Positions 10,090 through 18,463 of a DNA stretch of 64,000 nt are shown piece after piece (positions within the stretch are counted from its first letter, which is position 1; every line of letters starts with the position of its first letter). The stretch is from Amycolatopsis oliviviridis (GTDB lineage Bacteria > Actinomycetota > Actinomycetes > Mycobacteriales > Pseudonocardiaceae): contig NZ_BNAY01000002.1 of the NCBI RefSeq assembly GCF_014654365.1, forward strand, positions 1,117,728 to 1,181,727. The letters run 5' to 3'. The position numbers and the translations under genes were made by a program. The notes under the pieces are model-generated. The model searched no databases. It was not told where the DNA came from and was given only the letters and a program-made list of their open reading frames with translations.

Positions 10090-11593
10090 AAGCCTGCTCC
10101 AGGAACGGCGTCAGCAGGTCCGGCACGGACTCCTCCGCGAACAGCAGGCCCTGCTCCTCCCCCGCGTCGTACACCGAGTACGCCCCGGTGCCGGCCGCCG
10201 TGGTCGCCACGACGGTCAGCAATCCCTTGCGCCGCTGGAAAATCGACTGCTTGACCGTCCAGCCGATCACGCCGTCGCGCTCCAGCGCGAACGTGCTCCG
10301 CCGCACGGTCCCGTGCCGTCCGACGAGGTACCGCCCGGTGATCCCGTGCCCGAGGTTGCGGTAGGCGTCCAGCGCCAGCAGTACCGACACCGGCAGCAGC
10401 ACGACACCGAGCGCGGCGCCGATCACCAGCAGGACACCGGTCAGCAGGAAGCCGAGGGTCGCGAAGATCGCCAGCAGGACCACCACCGAACCGACCCACC
10501 AGCGCAGCAGTCGTCCCCGCGCGGCGCGCGGATGCCCGGCGAGCCGGACGGCTTCGGTCGGCGAGATCGGTTCGCGCAGCACCACCGCGCCGATCCGGTT
10601 GGCCGTCGCGACCGGCGCGGCGGGCAGGAGCGTGTGGTAGTCGACGTTGTCCTTGTCGTCGCTTTGCCGCATCCCGGTGGCGATCGCGTCGACACGGGCC
10701 GCGCCGGAGATCCGGTTCCCGAGCGGCTCGACGAGCTCGATACCGCGCATCCGGCGTTCCTCGATCGAGATCGAGCGCGTGGTGAACAGGCCGCGGCGCA
10801 CTCGCAGCGTGCCGCCGGCTTCACGGTCGAGCCGGTAGTTCCACCACATCTCGACCCACAGGCCCAGCGCGCCGATCACGCCGACGATCATCGCGATCGC
10901 CAGCAGGATCAGGATCGCCACCACCAGCGGGATGCCGCGGAACAGGCCCATCACCCAGTCGATCAGGCCCTTCTGCAGCCCCGCCCATTCGGAGATCTGC
11001 ATGAGCCCGCCGCCCGCCGCGAGACCGAGCGCCGGGGAGAGGAAGGACATCGGGGCGTAGCGGATCCACTTCCGGTCCAGCTCGGCGAGCGGCGCGTCAT
11101 CGTCGGTCTCCGCGATTTCCGCGCGGCGCAACAGATCCGCGCGCAGCCGATCGGCCTCGGCGCGCGAGACGGGGTTGAGTTTGATCCTGCCCTGCCCGCC
11201 CGACTCGTGCGAACCGGTGCCGATGGTCACCACGGCGACGCCGAACACCCGCTGCAGCGGGTTGGCGGTCAGGTCGACGTTGCGGATCCGTTCGCGCTGC
11301 AAGGATTTCCGCGACCGGAAGACCAGGGTGAACGCCGTCTCCAGCCGGTCCGGCGTGACCCGGTACCGCACCCCCTTCCAGTAGAACAGTTCCGCCAGCA
11401 CGCCGCCGCCGACGAGCACCAGGCCGCCGCCCACGACCCACGCGAGCGCGACCCAGAGCCGTCCTCCGCCGCCGACGATCGCGGCGGTGGTCGGGATCGC
11501 GGCGCCGACCGCCACGCCCGCCATCGTCAACGCGGTGACGGGGAGCGTCCGCTTGTCGAGCGTGCTCCAGCCCTCGAACTCACCCGAGGTCAT
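10088..11593 (-). CDS. PH-domain (YdbT-type) membrane protein
   Basis: 501 residues from the ATG at 11593. The order is a transmembrane pair (about 20-70), a bacterial PH domain (VRYRVTPDRLETAFTLVFRS), a second hydrophobic pair (PLVVAILILLAIAMIVGVIG), a second PH-like domain (LRVRRGLFTTRSISIEERR), another membrane region, and a third PH-like repeat near the C-terminus (GRYLVGRHGTVRRSTFALER). This resembles B. subtilis YdbT, which has been linked to envelope stress. Its ATG overlaps the stop of the upstream PH gene (ATGA), so they form an operon like ydbST. The open frame upstream of 11593 is a shadow of that gene. Confidence 0.85.
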   Translation of the reverse strand: MTSGEFEGWSTLDKRTLPVTALTMAGVAVGAAIPTTAAIVGGGGRLWVALAWVVGGGLVLVGGGVLAELFYWKGVRYRVTPDRLETAFTLVFRSRKSLQRERIRNVDLTANPLQRVFGVAVVTIGTGSHESGGQGRIKLNPVSRAEADRLRADLLRRAEIAETDDDAPLAELDRKWIRYAPMSFLSPALGLAAGGGLMQISEWAGLQKGLIDWVMGLFRGIPLVVAILILLAIAMIVGVIGALGLWVEMWWNYRLDREAGGTLRVRRGLFTTRSISIEERRMRGIELVEPLGNRISGAARVDAIATGMRQSDDKDNVDYHTLLPAAPVATANRIGAVVLREPISPTEAVRLAGHPRAARGRLLRWWVGSVVVLLAIFATLGFLLTGVLLVIGAALGVVLLPVSVLLALDAYRNLGHGITGRYLVGRHGTVRRSTFALERDGVIGWTVKQSIFQRRKGLLTVVATTAAGTGAYSVYDAGEEQGLLFAEESVPDLLTPFLEQA

Positions 11594-12093
11594 GTCGCGT
11601 CCCCCGGCGTCGCTTGCGTCGTCTCCGTGAGCTGCTCCGCCAGGCTCGCGGCCAGTTCGTGGTCGAGCCCGCGGATCTTGACCGCGCCCCGCGCCGACGC
11701 CGTGGTGACCGTGACGGTCGCGAGCTTGAACATCTGCTGGAGCGGTCCGCGCAGGGTGTCCACGGTCTGGATCCGCGACATCGGCGCGACCCGCCACTCC
11801 TGCCAGAAGAACCCGGAACGCGCGTACACCGCGGTCTCCGTGACCTCCCAGCGGTGCACCTTGAACCACCACACCGGCATCGCGAGCACCCAGACCAGGC
11901 CGAGCACCGCGAACACCGCCGCCGGTGTCAGCAGCCAGAACCGCGCGGGCGGGATGAGCAGCCCGAGCAGCACCAGTACCAGCACCGGTGAGATCCAGAA
12001 AAGCGTTCCCTGCAGCCGCCACCAGCCCACGACCCGCTGATCCAGCGCGTTCCGCGGCGGCCTCAGCCGCACCTTCCCCCGATCGGCTTCCAC
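11590..12093 (-). CDS. PH-domain (YdbS-type) membrane protein
   Basis: 167 residues. Two adjacent transmembrane helices (about 30-85) are followed by one bacterial PH domain (VHRWEVTETAVYARSGFFWQ, then RIQTVDTLRGPLQQMFKLAT). It is the YdbS-like partner of the next gene, with which it overlaps by 4 bp. The pair is probably a membrane complex; its biochemical role is unknown. The operon starts opposite the TetR gene at 12190, so the operators at 12120-12175 may control both. Confidence 0.85.
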   Translation of the reverse strand: MEADRGKVRLRPPRNALDQRVVGWWRLQGTLFWISPVLVLVLLGLLIPPARFWLLTPAAVFAVLGLVWVLAMPVWWFKVHRWEVTETAVYARSGFFWQEWRVAPMSRIQTVDTLRGPLQQMFKLATVTVTTASARGAVKIRGLDHELAASLAEQLTETTQATPGDAT

Positions 12094-12119
12094 CGAAATC
12101 CTCCCCCGACGAATCGTTT

Positions 12120-12175
12120 ACAATGCGATCGCATCGTAATAGCGTGGCACAGTAGTGGCAATGCGATCGCATTGC
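12120..12175. promoter_or_regulatory. Pair of palindromic operators for the adjacent TetR protein
   Basis: Two copies of ATGCGATCGCAT (12123-12134 and 12161-12172) have centres 38 bp apart. The right copy extends to a perfect 18-bp palindrome GCAATGCGATCGCATTGC (12158-12175). They fill the gap between a TetR gene and the divergent PH-protein operon. Binding by the local TetR is inferred from position. Confidence 0.75.
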
Positions 12176-12189
12176 AAACGGCGGAACGG

Positions 12190-12810
12190 ATGGTGAAGGT
12201 GCCGAAGCAGGTTGATCACGCCGCGCGGCGCGCGGAGATCGCCGAGGCACTGACGCGGCTGACGGCCACGCGCGGTCTCGAAGGGGTCAGCCTGCGGCAC
12301 GTCGCCGCCGAGGCGGGCATGTCGATGGGCTTGGTGCAGCACTACTTCAAGACCAAGGACGAAATGCTGCTGTTCGCCGTCGAACGCCGCTCGCAGGTCT
12401 ACGAAGAGGGCATCAAGGCCCGGCTCGAGTCGGGCGAACTGCCGTCGACCCCCAAGGCGATCATCCGCGCGATCATGACCGAGATCCTGCCACTCGACGA
12501 ACGCGGCCGCGGGAACTGGCTGATGGGCGTCGCGTTCTTCATCCGCGCGATCTCCGATCCCTCGTTCTCGGCCGCGTTCAGCGACGGCGTCCCCCAGCTG
12601 TTCGAACTGTTCGCCACGCTGATCCGCCAAGGCCAGGAGACGGGCGATGTCGACAAGTCGGCCGATCCGATGCACGAGTCCGCGATCCTGTGGGCGCTCG
12701 CCGACTCGCAGGGCACCAACATCGTGATGGACCACCGGACGCCGGACGAGGCGCTGTCCACTGTGGACTACTACCTCGACCGGCTGTTCGGCTCAGCTAC
12801 CACCGGATGA
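12190..12810 (+). CDS. TetR/AcrR family transcriptional regulator
   Basis: 206 residues from the ATG at 12190 (an in-frame TTG at 12172 is less likely because it lies within the operator). The N-terminal helix-turn-helix is clear: GLEGVSLRHVAAEAGMSMGL then VQHYFKTKDEML. The remaining helical domain (TetR_C-like) would bind an unknown ligand. It sits directly after the two ATGCGATCGCAT palindromes and divergently from the PH-domain operon, so autoregulation plus control of that operon is the simplest reading. Its last 18 bp overlap the convergent GPP34 gene. Confidence 0.9.
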   Translation: MVKVPKQVDHAARRAEIAEALTRLTATRGLEGVSLRHVAAEAGMSMGLVQHYFKTKDEMLLFAVERRSQVYEEGIKARLESGELPSTPKAIIRAIMTEILPLDERGRGNWLMGVAFFIRAISDPSFSAAFSDGVPQLFELFATLIRQGQETGDVDKSADPMHESAILWALADSQGTNIVMDHRTPDEALSTVDYYLDRLFGSATTG

Positions 12811-13443
12811 CACCGCCGACGCCCGCACCGCCCGCAGTTCCCGGAACAGCTTGCGCAGCGCGGGAAGCGCGTCCCCGCCCCGTTCGGCCAGTTCCTCGAT
12901 CCGGTCCTTGTACCGGCGCCGGTCCTTGCCGGGGATGACGTCGCGGAGTTCGACGGCGGCGGCCAGCGCGGTGAGGGCGGCGTCGCCCGCGTCCACGTCG
13001 GACGCCGGTGACGGCCCGCGCAACGCCTGGTCGACCGAAGCGCGCAGCCTGTCGACGGTGGCGGTGTCCCGCACGATCGGGTTCCGCGACGGGAACAGGC
13101 CGAGCACCCGGCCGGTCTTCATGTCGATCACGCCCGCCGTGTCCAACTGGGACTCCAGCGCCTCCAGGGTGCCGCGCGCGTCCTTGCGCACCCACCATTT
13201 CCACTTGCGGGGACTCTCCCCCGCGATCTCGGTGAGCATCTCGTCGAGGACGAGGTCACCGGTCGGCCCGGCGCCCGACACCGCGACCTTGCCGTCGTCG
13301 TCGGCGACGCGGCCGCGCAGCACGAGATCGGTCAACGCGGCGCCGCGGATCATCAGGCCGGTGCGCTGCCGATCGCGCAGTTTGTTCTTCCCGACATCGC
13401 AGGCGAGCAGATACGCCTTGGCGGGCAACGAAAGTTTGGTCAT
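12793..13443 (-). CDS. GPP34 (GOLPH3/VPS74-like) family protein
   Basis: 216 residues with the GOLPH3/VPS74 fold pattern: an N-terminal AYLLACDVGKNKLRDRQRTG helix, then GAALTDLVLRGRVADDDGKV and a helical C-terminus. In eukaryotes this fold binds PI4P and retains Golgi glycosyltransferases. In actinomycetes it is widespread, and its function is unproven. It lies 2 bp after the end of a polytopic GT39-type glycosyltransferase on the same strand. That echoes the eukaryotic pairing but may be chance. Confidence 0.85.
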   Translation of the reverse strand: MTKLSLPAKAYLLACDVGKNKLRDRQRTGLMIRGAALTDLVLRGRVADDDGKVAVSGAGPTGDLVLDEMLTEIAGESPRKWKWWVRKDARGTLEALESQLDTAGVIDMKTGRVLGLFPSRNPIVRDTATVDRLRASVDQALRGPSPASDVDAGDAALTALAAAVELRDVIPGKDRRRYKDRIEELAERGGDALPALRKLFRELRAVRASAVSSGGS

Positions 13444-13445
13444 CG

Positions 13446-14900
13446 TCAGTGCCTTTCCAGCTTGGGCCAGATCTCGTCCCAGGAACCTCGCCTGCCGTCA
13501 TACCGCCACAGCAGTCCTTCCACCACCGGGGTCACCGTGGTGAAGTACGGCTTGAGCAATCCCGGATCGAAGCCGAGGAACAGCACGCTGTCCGCGGACT
13601 CCGGTGGCCGGTCGAAGTACCAGTAGCCGCGGTGGCCACTGTAAACGTGATCGATGCCGTACCGCTGACCGTAGAACTCGGTCGCGGCGGCGAACGGATA
13701 GATCTCGGCGTAGACGACGGTGCGTGCGCGCTGGTCCGGCGGCAGCGCCGCGTAGGTCTCGCCGATCGCCTTGACCAGCTCCTGTTGCGGCAGTTCACCA
13801 CCGGCGAAGGAACTGCCGAGCGTGATCGGGCCGAAGCTCGTCCGGGTCATGGTCGCCGGGAAGATCGGCAGGCCGGCGAGGGTGATCACGGCCGAAAGCA
13901 CCATCGCGGGCCAAGCCACCAGCCGCCACCGGGGAACGTGCCGGGCGAAGCCGCTCGCGGCCGCGGCGAACGGCAGCGCGAAGACGCTCATCAGATAGTA
14001 GGAACGGCCGTGCAGCAGCAGGAACGCCACGATGAGCGCGATTATCGCTACCCCCAGGAAGCGATAGCCGCGCAGTTCCCGCGAAAAGATCAGCCGGACG
14101 AGGCCGTAGACGAACGCGAGCACACCCGCGCCGACGCCGGCCGTCAGGAAACCGTCGCGCAGGAACGGCCAGGGGCCGGGGAATTCCGCCGAGACGACGT
14201 CGTTCATGATCAGGTACGGCCAGCCGTTCGACGCCTGCCAGACCAGCGTCGGGATCGTCGCGACGACGGCGATTCCCGCGCCCAGCCACAGTTTCGGCCG
14301 CCGCAGGAGGTCCCTCGGCCCGAGCACGAGCGCGGCGAGCAGGGCCGGCGCCCAGAAAGCGGGGATGAGGAACTTCGTCTCCAGCGAGATCGCGGTGACG
14401 ACACCGGCCCAGACCAGCAACCCGTCACGGCGGACCCGCACCCAGCGCACGACCAGCCAGACGATCACCGTCCAGAGGAACGGATCGAAGACGTAGGTGC
14501 CGATCCAGTGGCTGACGATGATCACCCCGGACGACGCGTAGAGCGCGGCCGCGAGCACCTGCGCGCCGCGTCCGCCGCCGAGTTCCCTGGCGATCAGCGC
14601 GGTGACGACCACCCCGGCGGCCGCGGCCAGCGTCATCGGCAGGCGCAGCATCACCAGCGAGCCGGGGAACAGCGTGTCCATCGCCCCGGCCAGCGCGGGG
14701 ATCAGCGGCGGCTGGTCGAAGTACCCCCACGCCAGGTGTTCCCGGCCCGCCATCAGGAAGTACAGCTCGTCGAAGCCGTGCGCGTACCGGCCGCTCGTGG
14801 CCAGCAGCGCGGCGGCGGCCAGCGCGGCGACGGCGAACACCGGCAGCCGGGCGAAAGCCTGCTCCTGTCCTGTTCGGACTGTTTGGGTCGCGATGCTCAT
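13446..14900 (-). CDS. GT39/ArnT-like polytopic membrane glycosyltransferase
   Basis: 484 residues from the ATG at 14900. The first extracytoplasmic loop carries the PMT/ArnT-type signature FDELYFLMAGREHLAWGYFD followed by QPPLIPAL, with the acidic residues that contact polyprenyl-phosphate sugar donors. About 10-11 hydrophobic segments follow, then a soluble C-terminal domain of about 130 residues (TVVYAEIYPFAAATEFYG). It probably moves a sugar from a lipid-phosphate carrier onto an envelope acceptor outside the membrane. The much longer open frame upstream of 14900 overlaps the divergent kinase gene and is not real. Confidence 0.88.
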   Translation of the reverse strand: MSIATQTVRTGQEQAFARLPVFAVAALAAAALLATSGRYAHGFDELYFLMAGREHLAWGYFDQPPLIPALAGAMDTLFPGSLVMLRLPMTLAAAAGVVVTALIARELGGGRGAQVLAAALYASSGVIIVSHWIGTYVFDPFLWTVIVWLVVRWVRVRRDGLLVWAGVVTAISLETKFLIPAFWAPALLAALVLGPRDLLRRPKLWLGAGIAVVATIPTLVWQASNGWPYLIMNDVVSAEFPGPWPFLRDGFLTAGVGAGVLAFVYGLVRLIFSRELRGYRFLGVAIIALIVAFLLLHGRSYYLMSVFALPFAAAASGFARHVPRWRLVAWPAMVLSAVITLAGLPIFPATMTRTSFGPITLGSSFAGGELPQQELVKAIGETYAALPPDQRARTVVYAEIYPFAAATEFYGQRYGIDHVYSGHRGYWYFDRPPESADSVLFLGFDPGLLKPYFTTVTPVVEGLLWRYDGRRGSWDEIWPKLERH

Positions 14901-15014
14901 GGTCTCCAGTCCAGCGGAGACGGTCGCGGCCGGAAACCGGGTAAGGAGGGTGAACGGATAGACGAAAGTTGCGGATCTCCCCGCCGCCGGCGGGCGGCTG
15001 GTTACCGTGACCGG

Positions 15015-16223
15015 GTGGAGAGAAACAGGCCGTTCCGGCCGGGACCGGTCGACATTTTGTGGCTCACGCTGGCCTCGCTCGCGTTCGTGGGCCTGGACAT
15101 CACGCTGTACGTGTTCGGCGAGCCGACGACGGGCTGGGCGGGCCCCGCCGCGGGCGTCACTCTGCAGGTGCTGCTCGATCTCTCGCTGATCCTGCTGTTC
15201 CGGTACCCGAAACTGATCGCAGGCCTGGTCACCGCGGGCGGGCTGCTGATGCTCGCCTCCGATCTGTTCTCCCCCGGGCTGCTGGTGCCGGAGCGGCAGC
15301 TGACGCTGATGACCGTCCCGACGATCACCCCGGTGGTGCTGAGCCAGCTGGCCCGGCTGATCGACCGGCGGACCCTGCTCTGGCTGACCGCGATCCTGGT
15401 GGTCTGCGCGTCGCGGCCGTGGGACGCGCAGTGGAACACCACCCCGTTCGGGCTGCTGGGCACGGCGCTGCCCGCCACGCTTTCGCTGTACTTCGAGGCG
15501 CGGCGCCAGTTGCTGCGCTCGCTGCGGGACCGTGCCGAACGCGCCGAACGCGAACAGCATCTGCTCGCCGAACGCGCCCGCGCCGAGGAGCGGCGGAAAC
15601 TGGCCGAGGAGATGCACGACGTCGTCACGCACCGGCTGAGCCTGATGGTGCTGCACGCCGGCGCGCTCGGTGTCGTCTCGGCGGACGAGGCGGTGCGGAC
15701 CTCGGCCGAGGACATCCGGCGCGAAGGCGCGCTGGCCCTGGACGAACTGCGGGATCTCGTCGGGGTGCTGCGCAACGGCGCGAACGCCGGGCCGCGCACC
15801 CTCACCGACGGCGCGGCGGGCGATCCGGCGACGCTGGTCGCGGAATCGGCGTCGGTGGGCATCCCGACCGAACTGACCGTGCACGGCGATCCCGGGCGGA
15901 TCTCCCCGACCGTCGCCCGCACGGCGTACCGGGTCGTGCAGGAGGCGCTGACGAACGTCCGCAAACACGCGCCGGGCTCGACCGCGACCGTCGAACTCCG
16001 TTATCACGCGGGCGGGCTGGACATCGCGGTGGAGAACACGCGGGCGGGGATCGCACCGGATCCGGCGCTCGCGGGAAGCGGTTCCGGGGCAGGGCTCGCC
16101 GGGCTGCGGCAGCGCGTCGAGCTGATCGGCGGCCGGTTCGACGCCGGGCCGCGAACGAGCGGCGGGTACCGCGTCGGTGCGATACTTCCGGCCTACGTCC
16201 CGACGGCGGAAGGAGATCGGTGA
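15015..16223 (+). CDS. Sensor histidine kinase (NarL-type system)
   Basis: 402 residues from the GTG at 15015. About five membrane helices (residues 10-155) are followed by a short coiled coil (RAERAEREQHLLAERARAEE), the HisKA_3 phosphoacceptor EMHDVVTHRLSLMV, and a HATPase domain with VVQEALTNVRKHAPG and GSGAGLAGLRQRVELIGG. The signal is unknown. The response regulator follows with a GTGA overlap. It is divergent from the GT39 gene across a 114-bp gap that must hold both promoters. Confidence 0.93.
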   Translation: MERNRPFRPGPVDILWLTLASLAFVGLDITLYVFGEPTTGWAGPAAGVTLQVLLDLSLILLFRYPKLIAGLVTAGGLLMLASDLFSPGLLVPERQLTLMTVPTITPVVLSQLARLIDRRTLLWLTAILVVCASRPWDAQWNTTPFGLLGTALPATLSLYFEARRQLLRSLRDRAERAEREQHLLAERARAEERRKLAEEMHDVVTHRLSLMVLHAGALGVVSADEAVRTSAEDIRREGALALDELRDLVGVLRNGANAGPRTLTDGAAGDPATLVAESASVGIPTELTVHGDPGRISPTVARTAYRVVQEALTNVRKHAPGSTATVELRYHAGGLDIAVENTRAGIAPDPALAGSGSGAGLAGLRQRVELIGGRFDAGPRTSGGYRVGAILPAYVPTAEGDR

Positions 16224-16870
16224 TCCGGGTGGTCGTCGTCGACGACGAACCGATGGTCTGCGCGCATCTGCGGACGATCCTCGGTTCCGCGGCCGACATC
16301 GAGGTCGTCGCGCAGGCCCAGGACGGCGCCGAGGCGGTCGAAGCCGTGGTCCGGCACCGGCCGCGGGTGGTGCTGATGGACCTGCGGATGCCCGGTGTCG
16401 ACGGGCTGACCGCCATCGAACGGATCGCGAAACTCCCCGAGCCGCCCGCGGTCGTCGCGCTGACGACGTTCGACGCGGACACCTACGTCATCCGCGCGCT
16501 GCGGGCGGGCGCGGCCGGATTCCTGGTGAAGTCCACGCCGCCGGAAGACCTGATCGGCCTGGTCCGGGTCGCCGCGGACGGGCACACCGTGCTCTCCCCC
16601 GAAGCGGCGCAACGGCTCGTGGCGATGTCGGCCGACGGACGGCGTCGCGGGGACGACGCGCGCCGGAAGACCGACGGGCTGACCGAACGCGAGACGGATG
16701 TCCTGGCCTGCCTCGGCGAAGGACTGTCCAATGCGGACATCGCGGTGCGGCTGCACCTCGCCGAGGCGACGGTGAAGAGCTACGTATCGCGGATGCTGGT
16801 CAAACTGGACTGTGCGAACCGGACCCAGGCTGGTCTGCTGGCGCACGAGGCCGGTCTGGTCAAGCGGTGA
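16220..16870 (+). CDS. NarL/LuxR-family response regulator
   Basis: 216 residues. The receiver domain has the acidic pair (VVDDEP), the phospho-accepting Asp in VVLMDLRMPGVDG and the conserved Lys in GFLVKSTPPED. A LuxR helix-turn-helix follows (LTERETDVLACLGEGLSNAD, then VKSYVSRMLVKLDCANRTQ). It is translationally coupled to the kinase at 15015 and has an AGGAGAT ribosome site. Its 3' end overlaps the convergent HxlR gene by 11 bp. Confidence 0.95.
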   Translation: MIRVVVVDDEPMVCAHLRTILGSAADIEVVAQAQDGAEAVEAVVRHRPRVVLMDLRMPGVDGLTAIERIAKLPEPPAVVALTTFDADTYVIRALRAGAAGFLVKSTPPEDLIGLVRVAADGHTVLSPEAAQRLVAMSADGRRRGDDARRKTDGLTERETDVLACLGEGLSNADIAVRLHLAEATVKSYVSRMLVKLDCANRTQAGLLAHEAGLVKR

Positions 16871-17222
16871 GCTGGCCGTCGTAGTTCTTGCGGGCGTCGA
16901 GGACCTCGCCCATGTGGACGCGGGCCCACTTGTCGAGCATGTCGAGCGGTTCGGCCAGGTTGCGGCCGAGCGCGGTCAGCTCGTACTCGACGTGCGGCGG
17001 GATCTCCGGGTACGCGGTGCGCGTCAGGATGCCGTCGCGGACGAGGCTGCGAAGCGTCTGGGTGAGGACCTTCTGCGAGATGCCGCGCACGCGTTTGCCG
17101 ATCTCGGTGAACCGGAGCGGGCCGTCGCCGAGCACGCCGACGATCAGCACGGTCCACTGGTCGCCGATGCGGTCGAGCAGCGCGCGGGTGGGGCAGTCGG
17201 GGTCGTACGGGTTTCCTAGCAC
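16860..17222 (-). CDS. HxlR-family transcriptional regulator
   Basis: 120 residues with the HxlR winged helix: ALLDRIGDQWTVLIVGVLGD, then RFTEIGKRVRGISQKVLTQT and TRTAYPEIPPHVEYELTALG. A cysteine near the N-terminus (CPTRALLD) lies where redox- or electrophile-sensing HxlR proteins carry their reactive Cys. A perfect palindrome overlapping its promoter (17234-17250) suggests autoregulation. The next genes upstream on the same strand encode a TetR protein and an SRPBCC protein. Confidence 0.9.
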   Translation of the reverse strand: MLGNPYDPDCPTRALLDRIGDQWTVLIVGVLGDGPLRFTEIGKRVRGISQKVLTQTLRSLVRDGILTRTAYPEIPPHVEYELTALGRNLAEPLDMLDKWARVHMGEVLDARKNYDGQLTA

Positions 17223-17233
17223 GTGACCTCCTC

Positions 17234-17250
17234 ACTCTCTCCGAGAGAGT
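17234..17250. promoter_or_regulatory. Perfect inverted repeat upstream of the HxlR gene
   Basis: ACTCTCTC and GAGAGAGT flank one central base, giving a 17-bp perfect palindrome 12 bp upstream of the start codon. This position suits an autorepressor site. Binding by HxlR is inferred. Confidence 0.6.
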
Positions 17251-17257
17251 AACACGC

Positions 17258-17881
17258 CTAGCGAGAGGGAGCGGGCTGCATCAGCGCCTCGAACAGCAGG
17301 ATCAGGTGACGGCGGCCGCGCTCCCAGCGCGCCTCCAGCTCGGTCTGATCCCGGGTCGCCCAGCTGGCGATGAGGATGCCGCGGACGACGTCCATCGCCG
17401 TGTACACCGCGTGCAGGAACTCCGGATGCGCCGAATGGTCCGGCAGCAGCGCCTTGCCGAACTCGACCAGGCTGCTCGTCGCGATCGGCTCGACCACCGC
17501 CATCTGGGCGCGCAGTTCCGCGTCCGTCCGCGAGGCCACCCACAGCTCCACGGTCGCCGAGAAGACCGGGCCCTGGTGCATCTCCCACAGCAGCTGCAAC
17601 GCGTCCCCGACCGGGTCGGCCGACGCCTTGAGCCGGTCGATCTCGGCCATCGCGACCTCGGTGCGCTTGGCCGCGAGATGCCGGATCGCGGAGGTGACGA
17701 GGTCGGTCTTGGTCGGGAAATGGTGCACCTGCGCGCCGCGGGTCACCCCGGCGCGATCCGCGACGCGGGTGGTCGTGGTGCCCGCGTAGCCGTACTCGAC
17801 CAGGCAGTCGATCGTGGCGTCGAGCAGCCTGACGCGCATCGCGGCGCTGCGTTCCTCCTGCGTGCGTCGTGGGGCTGCCAT
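17258..17881 (-). CDS. TetR family transcriptional regulator
   Basis: 207 residues. The N-terminal helix-turn-helix reads LDATIDCLVEYGYAGTTTTR then VADRAGVTRGAQVHHFPTKT. The C-terminal ligand domain is of the TetR_C type, with no recognisable ligand clue. It follows the SRPBCC gene by 9 bp on the same strand, so the two may be an operon in which the regulator controls lipid or hydrophobic ligand metabolism. That is inference only. Confidence 0.9.
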   Translation of the reverse strand: MAAPRRTQEERSAAMRVRLLDATIDCLVEYGYAGTTTTRVADRAGVTRGAQVHHFPTKTDLVTSAIRHLAAKRTEVAMAEIDRLKASADPVGDALQLLWEMHQGPVFSATVELWVASRTDAELRAQMAVVEPIATSSLVEFGKALLPDHSAHPEFLHAVYTAMDVVRGILIASWATRDQTELEARWERGRRHLILLFEALMQPAPSR

Positions 17882-17890
17882 GCGCCTACT

Positions 17891-18328
17891 TTATGGTGCG
17901 CCTCGCGAGGCCCGCGCCACGAGGCCGTCGACCATGCGCCCGAAGAAGCGGCCGAGGAACCGGCGATAGAGCCCTCCGGTGCCGGGGATCTTGGGGACGA
18001 ACGACGCGTGCCAGTGGATGTCGGTGCCGCCGAGCGCGGGCGTGAGGTCGACGTACGCGCGGTAGTCGCGCAGCGGCATCCCCTTGCGCAGCGTGTAGCC
18101 GAAGCGTTTGCCGGGGTCGAGCGCGATGACCTCTTCGCAGGCGTTGACGCCGTTCGTGCTGAAGACGCCGATGGCGCCGAGGCCGTTCTGGTCGCCCTTC
18201 TCCAGGAGGCGGAACCTGCCCAGCGGGGACCAGTCGGGCCAGTGCTCGCGGTCTTCGAGGAGGGCGTAGACGGCTTCGGGGCTCGCGCTCGTGTGGCCGT
18301 TCGCGGAAATGCGCTGGATCTTCGCCAT
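17891..18328 (-). CDS. SRPBCC-family (polyketide cyclase/START-like) protein
   Basis: 145 residues from the ATG at 18328 (an in-frame ATG at 18445 falls in the repeat array and is unlikely). The sequence starts MAKIQRISANGHTSASPEAV and has the SRPBCC beginning with VYALLEDREHWPDWSPLGR, then long strands and a C-terminal amphipathic helix (LYRRFLGRFFGRMVDGLV). These helix-grip folds bind hydrophobic ligands or act as cyclase-like enzymes. A GAAGGAGA ribosome site is present. It is probably co-transcribed with the TetR gene downstream. Confidence 0.85.
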   Translation of the reverse strand: MAKIQRISANGHTSASPEAVYALLEDREHWPDWSPLGRFRLLEKGDQNGLGAIGVFSTNGVNACEEVIALDPGKRFGYTLRKGMPLRDYRAYVDLTPALGGTDIHWHASFVPKIPGTGGLYRRFLGRFFGRMVDGLVARASRGAP

Positions 18329-18363
18329 GCGGTCTCCTTCTCTCGTCCAGGGGTGTCCCACCT

Positions 18364-18463
18364 CCGCATTCAGAGGACTAAATGCGGATGGTCGCCCCGC
18401 GTTTCGTCCTCTGAACGCGGTGGTTCGCGGCACGAACTTCCGCATCTAGAGGACTAAACGCGG
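18364..18463. repeat. Array of three family C palindromes (core AGAGGACTAAA)
   Basis: Three copies of a 24-base unit occur: 18364-18387 (CCGCATTCAGAGGACTAAAT plus GCGG), 18397-18420 in inverted orientation, and 18440-18463. Each has 4-7-bp complementary ends (CCGC..GCGG). The third overlaps the stop codon of the S15 peptidase gene. A fourth copy lies at 31403-31426. Confidence 0.8.

Noticed and set aside
10313..12040. A 575-residue plus-strand frame opposite the PH-domain genes
   Set aside because: Antisense composition (Arg/Gln/His/Asp rich) and no domain; the minus-strand PH proteins are clear.
13449..15014. Long plus-strand frame leading into the kinase gene
   Set aside because: It is antisense to the GT39 gene and rich in Arg/Gln/Asp shadow composition; the kinase starts at the GTG at 15015.
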